DNA of 64,000 bases from Anodontia alba (taxonomy: Eukaryota; Mollusca; Bivalvia; Lucinida; Lucinidae). Under the pieces are notes generated by a model. That model was not told the DNA's origin. It did not search any database and worked only from the letters and a program-made list of their open reading frames with translations. This document shows, one piece after another, positions 21,928 to 33,855 of this stretch (within the stretch, counting starts at the first letter, position 1; every line of letters starts with the position of its first letter). A program made the translations under genes and the position numbers. The stretch lies in assembly GCA_964016985.1 (NCBI GenBank), contig OZ024823.1, forward strand, positions 135,366,112 to 135,430,111, given 5' to 3'.

Positions 21928-22120
21928 TAAATGTCCTAAAATTTGGAACACTTTGATCTATACCTTTTTATGCAGTTGTTTCCTAAAATACCTAGTGGGA
22001 TTGCAAACAGTGTAGATCCTGATCAGACTGCTCCTGAAGGAGCAGTCTGATCTGGGTCTACACTATTTGCACTAGCCACTTTGTCAGACAATTTGGTGTA
22101 CAAAATTTTAAGGCAATGGC
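21928..22120 (+). mobile_element. Family B MITE, best copy
   Basis: The ends TAAATGTCCTAAAATTTGG and CAAAATTTTAAGGCAATGG are inverted repeats. The core palindrome at 22003-22070 uses ACTGCTCCTGAAGGAGCAGT as its inner stem-loop. It shares only this core with families A, C, D and E. Confidence 0.8.
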
Positions 22121-22250
22121 CATATTATTTTTCAGAGAAAATAAGGCTTGCTAGGCAGACGATTGTCATGAAATGGTAAGCCTGATTTTCTCTAAAAAAT
22201 AAAATAAGAATTCAAAATGGCATCTGCTGCAATGATAATTGGCTGTTTAA

Positions 22251-22834
22251 ATATACAACTTGACAGGTTTTCCTGGAATAAGGTCTGTGACTATCATTGT
22301 GTCATGTTTTAAAAATCAGGTTTTATATACACAAGCATGTTGAATGCTATTTTTAAAGAATTATTTATTATGAGGATTTATGCAAGAACCTGGTGTTCAC
22401 AGTTCTGGAGCCATTGATCTGATAATAAGGCTTTGGAAAATGACATATTTTAGCTCACCAAAGTTTTTTATTAGAGTTTGAGACATCATAGTTTAATTAT
22501 GTTCAGAATGTGGTCAGAAAGAGTAGTAGATCAATCAAGCTTCTTTTTCCAAGTAGCAGTGCAGAATACATGAGTCGCAAGGGCAGAAAATGTACCTTTA
22601 AACTGTGCCCAGGGAAGACTCTAATCAGCCTGCACATCCATACAATCTGATCAGTGTCTTTGTTTACCACATGAAGAAACTTTCCATCCTTGGCTATCCA
22701 AATGCACCCAGTGAAGTTTCTCATCAGACTGCATGAATGCACTGGCTGATCTGAATAATAGCTAGGTGCACACATCTAAAGCTATGTTTTCATAATGTTG
22801 CTGCTATAATTTGTAAAAGACTATTTATATTTAA
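22251..22834. other. Non-genic stretch
   Basis: No gene is visible. The region just before (about 22125-22250) is a partial family G element (GGCTTGCTAGGCAGACGATT). Confidence 0.4.
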
Positions 22835-23050
22835 TATTTAACTCTTTAAGGGCCTAGCAAAATTTTTAGCAGATGACATTCAATTTTTTTTTTTTTTTTT
22901 TTTTTTTTCAGAGAAAATAAGTCTTGACATTTCATGTGAATCGTCTGCCAAGCAGACAATTCACATGAAATGTCAATACATTTTCTCTGAAAAGTAAAAA
23001 AATAAAAGAAATTGTCATCTGCTGCAGTTGTGATTTGCGCTTTAAGGGTT
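22835..23050. mobile_element. Family G MITE, best copy
   Basis: CTCTTTAAGGGCCTAGC at left and GCGCTTTAAGGGTTAAC at right mark the ends. The centre pairs TTGACATTTCATGTGAATCG with CAATTCACATGAAATGTCAA around TCTGCCAAGCAGA, flanked by TTTTCAGAGAAAATAAG. A poly-T run at about 22887-22908 lies in the left arm. Confidence 0.75.
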
Positions 23051-23264
23051 AACAGATTGTAGAGGGTGGGCTTATACAGTTTATATTTGTGCCATTATAC
23101 AGTCTTGCTGAAAGTAGCAAAATCTGATATATCTTGAGAGATGAAGATTTTGAATATTTACACCAATTAATTAAAATGGGGTCACAAAGAAACAAACATT
23201 GCTTCCCTAAAGGATAATTATGTCACCAAATAATTACTGTTCGTAGTGCAGTCATATAACATTA

Positions 23265-23475
23265 GTAAACCCTTTAAGTACTGTTCAAAACTGCAGCTGA
23301 CGACATGCCAATATTGTCTGTTTAGTATTATTTTCAAAGAGAATAAGATGACATTCCATGTGAATTGTAAGCCTAGCAGATGATTCCTAGGAGATATCAT
23401 GCCTTATTTTCTTTGAAAATGTAAAAAAGTTTTAAAATATTGTCTGCTACAATTTTGAATGACTCTTTAAGGTTT
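23265..23475. mobile_element. Family G MITE, diverged
   Basis: It carries CCTTTAAGTACTGTTC, a central arm ATGACATTCCATGTGAATTG, the opposed GAGATATCATGCCTTATTTT and the closing GACTCTTTAAGG. It is more diverged than the copy at 22835. Confidence 0.65.
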
Positions 23476-23561
23476 AGTAAGACTGAAGGGGATGTAGTCA
23501 TATATGCCAGATTTAATTCTCTAAGAAAACATTAGTGGAGTCTCATCCAATGAAGACAACA

Positions 23562-23796
23562 GGGCCCGGTTGTTAAAAGCGTCGTTAGCTTAACAAGCTC
23601 GTTAAGGGTCATTTCGTTAACTGTTTTAGCAGATTCAATATATAATATTCTGATATTTTTTGCTGAAAAAATTTTGCACTGCAAAAGCTACTCACATTTT
23701 ATTCAGCAAAAAAATTCAGCATATTTGCGTATCACTCGATGTAAATTTTAACGAATTGTTAACTAATGATGTCGTTAGCTTTGAACAACTGGACCC
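23562..23796. mobile_element. Family H MITE, copy 4
   Basis: Ends GGGCCCGGTTGTTAAAAGC and TTTGAACAACTGGACCC. It is nearly identical to copy 2 but lacks part of the inner left arm (AAAAAATTTTGCACTGC). Confidence 0.8.
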
Positions 23797-24183
23797 TGGG
23801 TGGTAATAGAAAGCAAAGTTTGGTGTGGGACAAACACATTTGCCTTTATGCAAACACACAAAACTGTGACCACCTTACATTTACAGGATGTTGTTTGCCT
23901 ACATAATGTAAGAATCAGATTTACCTCTGTAATTCCAGTGAGAATCCACACCATATAATTTGGTGTAAATTAAAAATACATCACCTCATCTGGTGCTATG
24001 GAAGATTCTGCCAGGCTGCAGATTTGTGCACTCGTGTGGATCTTAGCTCTTTGCATTTGGCAAAATAGTGTTTTCTTACAATTAGTTTGCTGACTTTAAA
24101 AAAAAAACAGCGGATGGGGTTTTGAAATATTTCTTACTTCTCCAAAAAAAAGTGGATTTTGATATTTTGTGCATATATACTAC

Positions 24184-24388
24184 GTTAACCCTAAGTATTA
24201 GGCTTGACTTGACAGTCCTGAGCAAACAGTATAGATCCAGATGACACAGGATGTGATGTCTGATCAGGATTTCTACACTGTTTGCCACTCATCCTAGCAG
24301 TGTAGACACATCACCAGTAGTGAATAGAGCTTGTTCAAATGTGGGGACCAACATGGTAAGGAGTAAGGGTACCCCAATATTTAGGGTA
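24184..24388 (+). mobile_element. Family A MITE
   Basis: GTTAACCCTAAGTATTAGGC begins it and ACCCCAATATTTAGGGTAA ends it. The core palindrome at 24222-24284 is shortened. GACACATCACCAGTAGTGAA follows, as in other A copies. Confidence 0.75.
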
Positions 24389-24832
24389 AATATAGAAAAG
24401 AGAGAGAGAGAGAAAGAGAGAGAAAAAGGAACTGCTGATTTTGCCCAATAAAAGTTTAAAAGTGATTCTAATTTGGAGAGTCTCCCTTTTAGAAACTACT
24501 GATAGAATAATTTTTGTCAGAGATAGAGGAGTATGGGGATGCTGTGGGAAAAATAAAAAAAATTCTGTGTTTAAAAAAAACAGCAACAACAAACATACAT
24601 ATTTACTCTTAACGCATAATAATAAACATAGCCTAAAATTAACTTGTGCAAGTCCATTTGATTAATTGATAGTGTTTCTAAAAAGTGCTAGCTGAATGTC
24701 GGTAGTGTAGATTCTCATCAGGTTGATCTTTTAAAAGCAGTTCAGATGGCCTACACTGTATGCTCAGAAATGTCTCAAACTATCTAGGGTAAATTCACAT
24801 GTCCTGTATGGAACTTTCATACCATGTTTACC

Positions 24833-25014
24833 TTAAGGTTTGGGACTGATAGGCCTGATCAGTTGAGACCCTTATCATATGCTACAGAATGTGTATCTGG
24901 TTCGGGTCTGTGCTGTTTGTTCGTTCGGCAGTTTTAGGCACACAAACATATTCAGATAGAATTGCTAAAATTTCAGAACATGTATAATGATTTAATTCCA
25001 CTATTTAGGGTAAT
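24833..25014 (+). mobile_element. Family A MITE, diverged
   Basis: GTTTACCTTAAGGTTTGGGA begins it and CCACTATTTAGGGTAATAAG ends it. The core between about 24852 and 24919 is degenerate. A second degenerate core lies just upstream at about 24700-24762. Confidence 0.6.
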
Positions 25015-25542
25015 AAGATAATCGTCATGCATGTTTTGGAATCTTAAGTTGAGGCTGGGGTTGGTGTTTGTTGTTCATGTCTCGGGAAAGTTTGCCCCAC
25101 AGTAGGCCCCTGATATTGTAAACTGCAACTTACCCTTGTATAGACTGTAAATAAGATATTTATATGTGCTGTTTCTGTTCTCTGTAAATAAATGTAAAAT
25201 AGTTTTATAATCAGGAGAATAAGAGATAAATATTATAAACTACGCAGACTGTACATAGTGCTTATAATATTTATTTGTTGATGATCAAAATTGTTGAAGA
25301 AATTCTATGTAGACTTTATTTTGTTGAATCTGAAGAGAACTTTGTCTCTCAAGTGATCGTCATTATTTTGTGCAGGCAGAAAATAGATTCTGAGTGTAGC
25401 CGAAATGAGACATTTCAGATTTCTCGAATATTTCACATTTTTTGTTTGTTTCAAAAATTGGTTTATAAAGTTGCTATATATACAGATGTCCCCAAAAAGT
25501 CTTAAAATTCACACATTTTTGAAGGGGTTGTAAGGTTTTCAA
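25015..25542. other. Non-genic stretch
   Basis: No gene or bounded repeat is recognised. Confidence 0.4.
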
Positions 25543-25782
25543 GGCCTAGTTGTTCAAAACTAACAACGTCGTTAGTTAACTATTTGTTAAAATTTACATC
25601 GTGATACACAAATATGCTGAAAGTTTTGGCTGAAAAAATGTGAGTAGCTTTTGCAGTGCAAAAGCTACTCACATTTTTTCAGCAAAGAATATCAGACTAT
25701 TGTATATTGAATCTGCTAAAACAGTTACGAAATGACCCTTAATGAGCTCGTTTTGCTAATGATTCTTTGAACAACTGGGCCC
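25543..25782. mobile_element. Family H MITE, copy 5, inverted
   Basis: The ends GGCCTAGTTGTTCAAAAC and TTTGAACAACTGGGCCC are inverted repeats. The long central palindrome AAAAAATGTGAGTAGCTTTT with its complement is perfect, and the outer motif order is reversed relative to copy 2. Confidence 0.8.
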
Positions 25783-27094
25783 AGATTTTTTTCTCAGGTT
25801 TCAGATTCTTTCTTCAAGACTCCGGTCACATGCCTGGGGTATGAAAAAAAAAAAAAAAATAAAAAATCTAGCTTGTGGGTACAAGGCAAACCTACAGTGT
25901 ATGGTGACTGTCTATGTATTTGTGTAGGAGGGATTTGATACCCTGAACCTGATGCATTTGTTACTTAACTTGCAGGGTCTTCAGTTCTTTTTGACAACAT
26001 GGGAATATCTTATATAGCACAAATTGTAGGTCTGTATCAACCCCACCTTTAGCATGATTGGTTGTTATGTGTTCCCCGTGTTCTGTTTGTTAATTTGTTA
26101 TCATAAGGTGATGATTGACCCAAGCAAATAAAATAGAACTAAAATACCTTGGCCTTTAATATATTTTACAATGTTATATTACAGATGCAATAACATTAAA
26201 TCATGTTCTGCTTGAAACTACATCTACTGACGTGGTCCATTGTAAAGATTGTAGAGTGTAAGTTAGAATTTGGTGAGACTTGCATTAACCCTTAAAGCAC
26301 CAGTCACAATATCAGCAGGTAGCAGTTTGTTTTTTTTTTCTCCAAGAAAATCTGGCTTGACTTAACCATGTGAATTGTCTGCTTCAATTTTGACTAGTGC
26401 ATAAGGATTAACAGGGTTAGAGTTTTTAGATTTAATACAAATTGATATCAAAGATCCTAACCAGTTTGGCTAGTTAGAGTACCATATGCACATACAGGAA
26501 AAAGGAATATACATGTAGACCAAGATTTGTTTTGTTCTGTTGTGTCATAGGTCGAGTTTTGTTTGGCATTCGGTTGACTGGCCAGGTAAAAGGGAGTATG
26601 CATGGTCTCATGCAACAACAATAAAGAAGACTCAGTCTAGTAAATGTCTTAGTTTTAAGCTGATTTTGGTAGGTAATTTGTAAATATATGTCTTCAACAG
26701 AACATTACCATCAACATTTTAACTTCATTTATCATAACTTAAGATAACTAGTTCTCTAATGTCTCCATGCAAACATTATATTGTGAGAACTTATTAGAAT
26801 TGCTTTGCAGAGATGATTCTCATAAGAAATCATCACATAAATTTTTTTGTGGAGAAATAAAAAAAAAAAGAAAAAAAAAAAGAAACTGTTATCTAGAGTT
26901 TTGTAATTATACAGGTCATTCTGTACTTTATCATTGTTTTATACTGTATATAGATTCTGGTTAACATATTCACCACATCAACATAATTTATTACATTTTC
27001 ATAATAAATTATTTTGAGATATATTTTCTTTGTCATTTATTTGTTTGTTCTGGTATTATCCCTAAATTAACAAAATTAACTCTGCCATGCCCTG
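25783..27094. other. Non-genic stretch with MITE remnants
   Basis: A family G remnant lies at about 26283-26412 (CCCTTAAAGCACCAGTCACA) and a family L remnant at about 26755-26900 (CTTATTAGAATTGCTTTGC). No gene is supported. Confidence 0.45.
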
Positions 27095-28304
27095 ATAGGT
27101 CTTTTGGGGTCACGCTGTGTCCGTCGTATGTGCGTTGTGCGTCGTCAACATTTACCTTGTTCACCCTCTAGAGGCCACAGGTTTGTTTCAATCTTCATGA
27201 AACTTTACCAGAATGTTTGTCTTGGTGATATCTAGGTCAAGTTCGAATATGGGTCATGTCCGGTCAAAAACTAGGTCACTAGGTCAAATTTCTTTAATAC
27301 ATTGTTCACCCTCTAGAGACCACACTTTTGCTTCGTCATGAAACTTTACCAGAATGTTTGTCTGGATGATATCTCAATCAAGTTTGAATATGGGTCATGT
27401 TTGGTCAAAAACTAGGTCACTAGGTCATTTTTTTTTTAAAAAACCTTGTTCACCCTCTAGAGGCAACAGATTTGCTTCAATCTTCATGAAACTTTATCAG
27501 ATTGTCTGGATGATATCTAGGCCAAGTTTGAATATGGGTCATGTCAGTTCAAAAACTAGGTCACTAGGTCAAATTTCTTTAAAATCTTGTTCACCCTCTA
27601 AAGGCCACAGTTTTGATTCAATCTTCATGAAACTTTACCAGATTGTTTGTCTGGATGATATCTAGGCCAAGTTTGAATATGGGTCATGTCAGTTCAAAAA
27701 CTAGGTCACTAGGTCAAATTTCTTAAAAATCTTGTTCACCCTCTAGAGGCCACAGTTTTGCTTCACTCATGAAACTTTACCTGAATGTTTGTCTGGATGA
27801 TATCTATGAATATGGGTCAGTCAGGTCAAGAACTAGGTCACTAGGTCAGATTTTTTTTAAATCTTGTTCACCCTCTAGAGGCCAGTTTTGCTTCAATCTT
27901 TATGAAACTACACTGTTTGTCTTGATGATATCTTAGACAGGTTTGAATGTGGGTCATGTCAGATCAAAAACTAAGATTTGTTCAAAACCTTTTTCTAGTA
28001 GACCTCTACGAAAATTGTTCAAATTAGATCCCTGGGGTCAATAATGGCCCCATCTGGGGTTCAGTAGTTTTACAAATAAGTGGCAAATAAGCTTTTCCTC
28101 TAAAACTATTAGCCAGATATTGAAATAAGTTGGCAGAAATGTTTCTTGGATGACTGTCTATTAACGCATAGAGAGTCCTGTGAAGAGAAGATGACAGTCT
28201 TTTCGAATATACTATGTTGCATTGAATTGTTGAAGTAACTGATGATGGTTGGAGACAATGACACTCAGGTGAGCGAATTAGGGACCGTTGGGCCCTCTTG
28301 TTTA
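27095..28304 (+). mobile_element. Array element with ~145 bp core units
   Basis: About six units each hold TTGTTCACCCTCTAGAGGCC, CTTCATGAAACTTTACCAGA, GAATATGGGTCATGTC and AACTAGGTCACTAGGTCAAA. The first motif recurs near 27158, 27303, 27447, 27589, 27732 and 27867. The start is CTTTTGGGGTCACGCTGTGT-like and the end is CTCAGGTGAGCGAATTAGGG then GGGCCCTCTTGTTT. The end module also occurs at 50166-50204. It is probably a pearl/Helentron-type non-autonomous element (inference). Confidence 0.8.
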
Positions 28305-28732
28305 GATTATGACATTGTCAGTGTTGTGGGTACTTATTTAAAGTGTCTTAGCATATTAAAAGTTCCTGTCTGAGACGCTTCTAGTGAATACCTATATCAC
28401 ATTTTCAGATATTAGAGAGAAAAAAAATACCCCACAACAACAGAGGTTTTGAACACTATTGTTTAGATCTATCAACAGCCCCCTTAGCTAGTCATGTTTT
28501 ATCCAAACAAAAATGTATATTTTTTTATAGAAAAAAATGACCATATATGGTAATTTTTCTGTTCACATGTAATCTATACATTTTTGTTCTGATTCAACAT
28601 TTTAAGGATCCCTCTTTAAACTGTGTAGTAAAGAGGATCTGTGTACCTGATTACCCCATTATCTGGAACTGCAGTTTACACAATTTTTGTAAAGGGACAT
28701 AAAATTTGATATAATATCTATCCTAAAATGGC
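28305..28732. other. Non-genic stretch with a family L remnant
   Basis: TTGTGGGTACTTATTTAAAG and GACGCTTCTAGTGAATACC near 28333-28400 are a degenerate family L centre. Nothing else is recognised. Confidence 0.45.
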
Positions 28733-28920
28733 TAAATATTGGGACTTCTTACCATATGTGTCTTAGAATTTGAACAAGCTTTTTAACTGCCTGTTAATGT
28801 CTAAAAACAAAAAAAAAAAAACCCTGGAATTGTTGCATACAGTGCAGACACAAATAGGTGGCATCTGATCTGGGCCTACACTGTTTGCTAAGGCTTGCCT
28901 GTCCCAATACTTATGGTTAA
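28733..28920 (-). mobile_element. Family A MITE, inverted orientation
   Basis: AAATATTGGGACTTCTTACC begins it and CTTGCCTGTCCCAATACTTA ends it. The core is at 28835-28888 with the first arm shortened. GAACAAGCTTTTTAACTGCC is the complement of the family A inner block. Confidence 0.7.
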
Positions 28921-29094
28921 AACATTATGTCATATAGAATGGCAGATAATGGGGCTGCGTCATACCATTTGTAAAATTCCAGGACACCAATCTACTAGGA
29001 TAACTGATGCAAGAACAAACAGACTTGAAATCAGTTCTGTAGGTTATACAATTAGTTTATGACAAGCCATCACAGATCACTTTCACTTGTACTA

Positions 29095-29300
29095 CAGAGA
29101 AACCTGTGTATGAAAGCCACCTTTGAGACAGACTTTAGAGGTCTGTCTTCTAAAGGTGGCTGTCTTATAAAGATACATGTCATGTAATTTTGCTAGCAAA
29201 ATTACATGAAATGTACCTTTATAAGATAGTCACCTTTCCACATCAACCCTCACTGTTTAAAGTTTGTCTCAGAGGTGGCTCTCTTACACAGGTTTCACTG
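29095..29300. mobile_element. MITE with GAAACCTGTGTA ends
   Basis: CTACAGAGAAACCTGTGTAT at left pairs with TTACACAGGTTTCACTGTA at right. Inside, AGCCACCTTTGAGACAGAC and GTCTCAGAGGTGGCT pair, and a central palindrome CATGTAATTTTGCTAGCAAA closes it. There is no coding capacity. Confidence 0.75.
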
Positions 29301-29656
29301 TAATTTCATTTGCTGATTGAATCTATGGATTCATGGCAGATGCTACTTATAAGAAAAGTCATTTACTTTCTGTGGGCACATTGGTCTTGTCTTCATTTGG
29401 TGAAAGTTGATGCATTCAGTGTCCTATTTGCTAATCTAGAAGTTTGCCTAACAAACGCTCCTGATGTTGGTACCACTTTTCACTTTCATCAAATGAACTG
29501 ACCCATATTAAGAAGTGTTGACCCAGAAGTACAACAGATCAAATGGAATAGGAACATTCTTTTGAATCATCATCTCCCTGCTTTCGTGCCTGAATGTAGG
29601 TCAGTTTCTCAGTAAACAAGGCACTGACTGGCCACTTTGTCATTAACTGCCTTGGT
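29301..29656. other. Non-genic stretch
   Basis: A short open frame is present but has no recognisable motif. No repeat is seen. Confidence 0.4.
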
Positions 29657-29865
29657 AATTAGACCATGCCGGCATCTTGGTAAAGGCCTTGATCATGAGA
29701 CTATGTGGGCATCTTGGTAAGGCCTTGATAATTAGACCATACGAGTGCCTTGGTTAAGGGCTTGATATTTAGACCATGTGGGCATCTTGGTAAGGCCTTG
29801 ATAATTAGACCAAGTGAGCATCTTGGTAAAGGGCTTGATGACCATGTAAGCAGCTTGGGAAAGGC
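29657..29865 (+). repeat. Minisatellite, ~42 bp units
   Basis: About five units follow the pattern GGCATCTTGGTAAGGCCTTG then ATAATTAGACCATGTG, with substitutions and small length changes. Units fall near 29668, 29708, 29750, 29790 and 29820. The reverse-strand open frame over it is only the repeat translated. Confidence 0.75.
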
Positions 29866-30540
29866 AATTGCAGTCACCATCACCATTCGACCTTGACCAA
29901 TTTTTTCAGTTTCTCAGTAACTGTAAGAGCAAAAGGAATTAGTAGTAATTGGCTTGATTGACTGCAGCTTGGGAAAAGTTGTTGCTGCCATCAGTATTTG
30001 CTCTGCCTATATTACATGGTTCACTGACAATCAATTTCTGACTTGAGACCCTGATGAATGGATCACGAGTGCATCCAGAGGGGAGGAGAATACTCGTAGC
30101 TCCCCTTCCTCCTGGGCTGGATCAATATCTTACCTTGACATCCGCGTCTGTATTTCATGGTTAAAGGTTGGATCAGGTAAAGACATCCCCCCCCCCCCCC
30201 CCCCCCCCACACACACACACCAACCCCAGTGGACTGCATCTTCATCTACCATCAATATTTGACATTGGCTTATATTTCAGCGTTCACTAACGTTCTGTGA
30301 CCCTAAATTATGCATCACCAAATTGGATCAAATTCTCATCAATTGTAAGACTTAAGATGTGATATTTAAACTACAGCTGCATGGTGGAAGGGTGACTGAA
30401 GCTTGACCTATATTTCATGTTCATTGACTTTGATCAGTTTCTCATTAAACGGTAGTTGCATAGGGGAATGTTATCTGAACCTTGACCAGCAAAGCCAATC
30501 TTGATTTGTGGCTACTGCAACAAGATACCACTCAGCACCT
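29866..30540. other. Non-genic stretch with a poly-C/(CA)n tract
   Basis: A run of about 22 C at about 30187-30208 is followed by an (AC)n run to about 30220. Tract length is likely to be poorly resolved in assembly. No gene is seen. Confidence 0.5.
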
Positions 30541-30754
30541 CTAACCCATTTTAGTCTGAATAAACTCTCCCACACTGTATATTAGAAGAGTCCAATTTCA
30601 ATTTTAGGCAATGTAATTTAGATATTTTAAGAGAAAAATGGTTGAACTATTTAAACACTGGAGACCCTAATAACCCTGCATTCTGCGGCGTCTGATCTGG
30701 GTCTGCACTGTTTGCCAATTACCCTTTTAGGGGTCTCCAGACTACAATGGGCTA
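30541..30754. mobile_element. Family E MITE, copy 2
   Basis: CTAACCCATTTTAGTCTGAA starts it and CCAGACTACAATGGGCTAA ends it, matching copy 1 at 14608. The core palindrome is at 30651-30716 with a damaged first arm (TTAAACACTGGAGACC). Confidence 0.75.
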
Positions 30755-30775
30755 ATTGTAAATTCCCTGTACTGT

Positions 30776-31490
30776 ACCGGATAATTCGATCGGTAGAGCT
30801 GTAATCTGAGGACCCTGTTTTCGTTTCTCGACCGGGTAAATGGTGATTGTCTTCACCTCTTACCGTAAATGACCAACATGAGAACATTCGAATTCCTAGG
30901 TTCTCATCTCACGTGATTCTCGGACTCTTTTAGAAGTTCAAGGACGATTTTCATTTTGGACTGGGAGGATGTCACCAGGTGTAAAAGGCGGCTTTCATAG
31001 CGACGTGGTAGTGTTTTCTTGTCATGCAGACGGCCCGGGTTCTATCCCAGTCGGGGAAATTGTATTCAGCCTTTTTGTCTGTTACATTTGGCGCCTGTTG
31101 TATATAACCCAAGTCCCATGTACATGTATATATTCAACAGAAGTTAAGTCTAATTTCACCGTGATGATTCTCGTACTCCTGTTCAGAAACGAATTTCAGT
31201 TTGGAGGAGAGAATGTCATCCTGTCTTGCGGTACAAGTAGAGTTTTTTGCCTGTCAAGCAGGGGACCCGCCTGGTTTGAGCGTCTGTAAACGGCTATACA
31301 TTTTCTCACACTGACATTTGGTAGCGGGCATCAATATGTGTATGTCTGGTTGATCAGGCATAGTTCCGAGCAGATTCAAGAACGAATCGAGCATGGGAAA
31401 TAAGAGACACTGACGGCCGGATAGCTTGATCGGTAGAGCATCACAACGGTAAACTGAGTGTCCCGGGTTCATGCCCCGGTACGACTGTAT
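30776..31490 (+). repeat. Cluster of three tRNA-like heads with a repeated body
   Basis: A-box-like strings TCGATCGGTAGAGCTGTAAT (30788), TAGCGACGTGGTAGTG (30998) and GCTTGATCGGTAGAGCATC (31424) occur with B-box-like GGGTTCTATCCC (31039) and GGGTTCATGCCC (31464). A body block, GATTCTCGGACTC and then GGATGTCACC, recurs about 250 bp later as GATTCTCGTACTC and then GAATGTCATC. This suggests diverged tRNA-derived SINE units inserted in or arranged as a tandem. None folds as a complete tRNA by eye. Confidence 0.6.
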
Positions 31491-31651
31491 ATTACAGTGT
31501 CGAAGTCTTCATGAAGACAGCCTGCTCAAGCAGTTACCTCATCCCGCACAGGCGTTCTTCCTGTTCAACCTATCCAGCTACATTGTACACAAAGTTCTCG
31601 AATCGCTCCCCACAACCATGTTTCCATCTACGGACCGAACATAATTTATAA

Positions 31652-32215
31652 CTAGAGCAAGTCGATGGCGCGCCATCGCATATCCTCGCGCCAGCGCCAT
31701 TGCATATTTCCCTGCACATCAAAATTGCAAATGCGTTCCTCTAGTCCTCACCCATAGGGCTATTACCTATGTCAGTTTCAAGGTTCTAGCTAAAAAAGCC
31801 TAAGAGGAGTTAGGTGACAATAAAAAAAAAAAATAGGACCCAAAATCCTACTTTTTGACCTCTAATGAACCCCAGACATGCCCCCGGGGCAACATTTTTG
31901 CACCACTGTATTCTACTCTATATTATAATTACCTTCGATTTGATATGCAACATGACTACGTTTGTACAAAATGGATTCTGGACCCTTGGGGGCTACCCCC
32001 GGCCCTGTCCCCAGGGGGTATATTAAAATTCCGAATGTGTTCCTCCAGTCCTCATCCATAGGACTATCGCCTGTGAAAGTTTCGAGATTCTAGCTTAAAT
32101 GGTCTAGGAGCAATAGTGTGACATTACAGACGGACGGCCGGACGGACGGACGGACGGGGGCGGGGGGTGGGGGTATCACAATATCCTCGCTTTTTCTCCG
32201 AAAAGCGCGGGGATA
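31652..32215 (+). mobile_element. Unclassified element with internal direct repeat and GGAC run
   Basis: CTAGAGCAAGTCGATGGCGC begins it. A block GCGTTCCTCTAGTCCTCACC at about 31732 recurs at about 32038 as GTGTTCCTCCAGTCCTCATC, spaced ~305 bp. Near the right end is a (GGAC)n run at about 32131-32157, then ATCCTCGC and a GCGCGGGGAT that mirrors ATCCTCGCGC near the start. It is probably a non-autonomous DNA element. Confidence 0.55.
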
Positions 32216-32496
32216 AAGAAAACTGTACCGCTCGTTATCATGATAGTACACAAAAAGGAACACCACGTCATAACGTTACACATATCTTACTTGATCTAAA
32301 AGTGAAGCAGCTGCTGTTGTGTCTAAAAGCTGCTCGATGAGTGGCAGAGTAGATCTTTATCAGACGACACCATCAACTGTGTCTGATCCGAGTCTAGACT
32401 GCCTGCTAAGACATGTCTACCGAAGTACTAAGGATAAACAATGTTCATGTTCATGCGTTCTTCAATGAACATATGCACAGAACCCCATCCCCCACC

Positions 32497-32535
<39 letters not shown>

Positions 32536-33526
32536 TCCTGCAGGTCAATCACAATCAGATTGCGCGGACCTATAAAAGTTCTGTTGGAGGCTAGTTTTTT
32601 TGTTTTTTTTTTTAATATTTTGAAAATACACTGAGAACGTGTCCTTATCGATTTTACTGGTAAACAAGAGTTGTTTACTTGCTCGGCTTTCTGCTGTACA
32701 AATCAATCGATATATATCCATGGTTACAAAACGACGCAAAACAAGTCAAGGATGAGTTCAGACAAGTGCCTTTCCCAATACTATATTTATGAAGACATGC
32801 ATCAGACTGCACTTGATTCGATAAAATGTATCGAATCAAAATTTATAAGCGGGGTTAGAATGGGTTCTGAACATAAACTTGAAGGATTTTTTGTTTGTTT
32901 CTTTTTTTTAAATACACACAAAATGAATTCTTTTGTTCTAGTGTTCAACTGAAACACTATTTGTGAATATATGAAAAGCGTAAACTTTATGGGGATGGGT
33001 CCTAAAATGCGAACATCCTTCCTCACCCTTGAATCAGGAAAGCAAACATCCTTCCTTACCCTTAAATCAGGAGCACCCTACCATACACCATACACATTTC
33101 AGATTTATCGTGATAACGAAGGGTCCTATGCAATGACGCGAGCTGAATTCCGAAGTCAGTAGCGCTAACGGCCGCACTGTAGCAGCATATTTTGATGAAT
33201 ACTGTTTTCTTCTTTACCATATTTACCCTATCCATTCAGACCCTAAACTCTTTACCATACGGGAACAAGTGCCCTTTACTACCTGCTGATTTGTCTAAAA
33301 TTGAGTGGCATCCAATGAAGACCCAGAAATGACGCCGTCTTCTCCGGCGTCTGATCAGGGTCTACATCCATCTAAATACGGTATGCAATCAACATTGAAA
33401 TTAACCTCGTTAATGCTAGAGTAGTCTATAACTGGAACTTTGCTGCCAGTAGGCCCAGATCAGATGCCGCAGAGCAAGACGTCTTTTCACCGTCTATGAT
33501 GTTTGTCATGACATCAGCAATTAACG
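32216..33526. other. Non-genic stretch with (CA)n and degenerate cores
   Basis: A (CA)n microsatellite lies at about 32498-32532. Degenerate core palindromes occur at about 32340-32400 and 33300-33362 (GACGCCGTCTTCTCCGGCGT). No gene is supported. Confidence 0.5.
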
Positions 33527-33765
33527 TTAACCCATTTATGCCTAGCGTCCCATAAAAGGGACATCGGCAAATAGTGTAGACCCAGATCAGACGCCACATA
33601 ACGCGGCGTCTGATCAGGGTCTACACTGTTTGCAATAACATTTGAAAATTTCAATAATAAAAGCAACTATGACGATTTCTATATAACACCCCTTTGACTA
33701 TATAATGACCCTTCTAGAGTTCATGACGGGAGAGTTTATCGAAAATATTCAGGCATAAATAGGCT
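33527..33765. mobile_element. Family D MITE, copy 2
   Basis: TTAACCCATTTATGCCTAGC begins it and CAGGCATAAATAGGCT ends it. The core palindrome at 33567-33633 has ACGCCACATAACGCGGCGT as its inner part. Family G fragments follow to about 33845. Confidence 0.8.
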
Positions 33766-33855
33766 AAGAAGCAAAGAAAACTCTTTCAGTGCCAAATGTC
33801 AGACGACATTTGTCGTCTGCCTTTTTTTTTTTTTTTTTTTTTTAAACAAATTGTT

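Noticed and set aside
27095..28304. CRISPR-like array
   Set aside because: Units are ~145 bp with no alternating short repeats and unique spacers; the sequence is eukaryotic and the units are diverged copies of each other.
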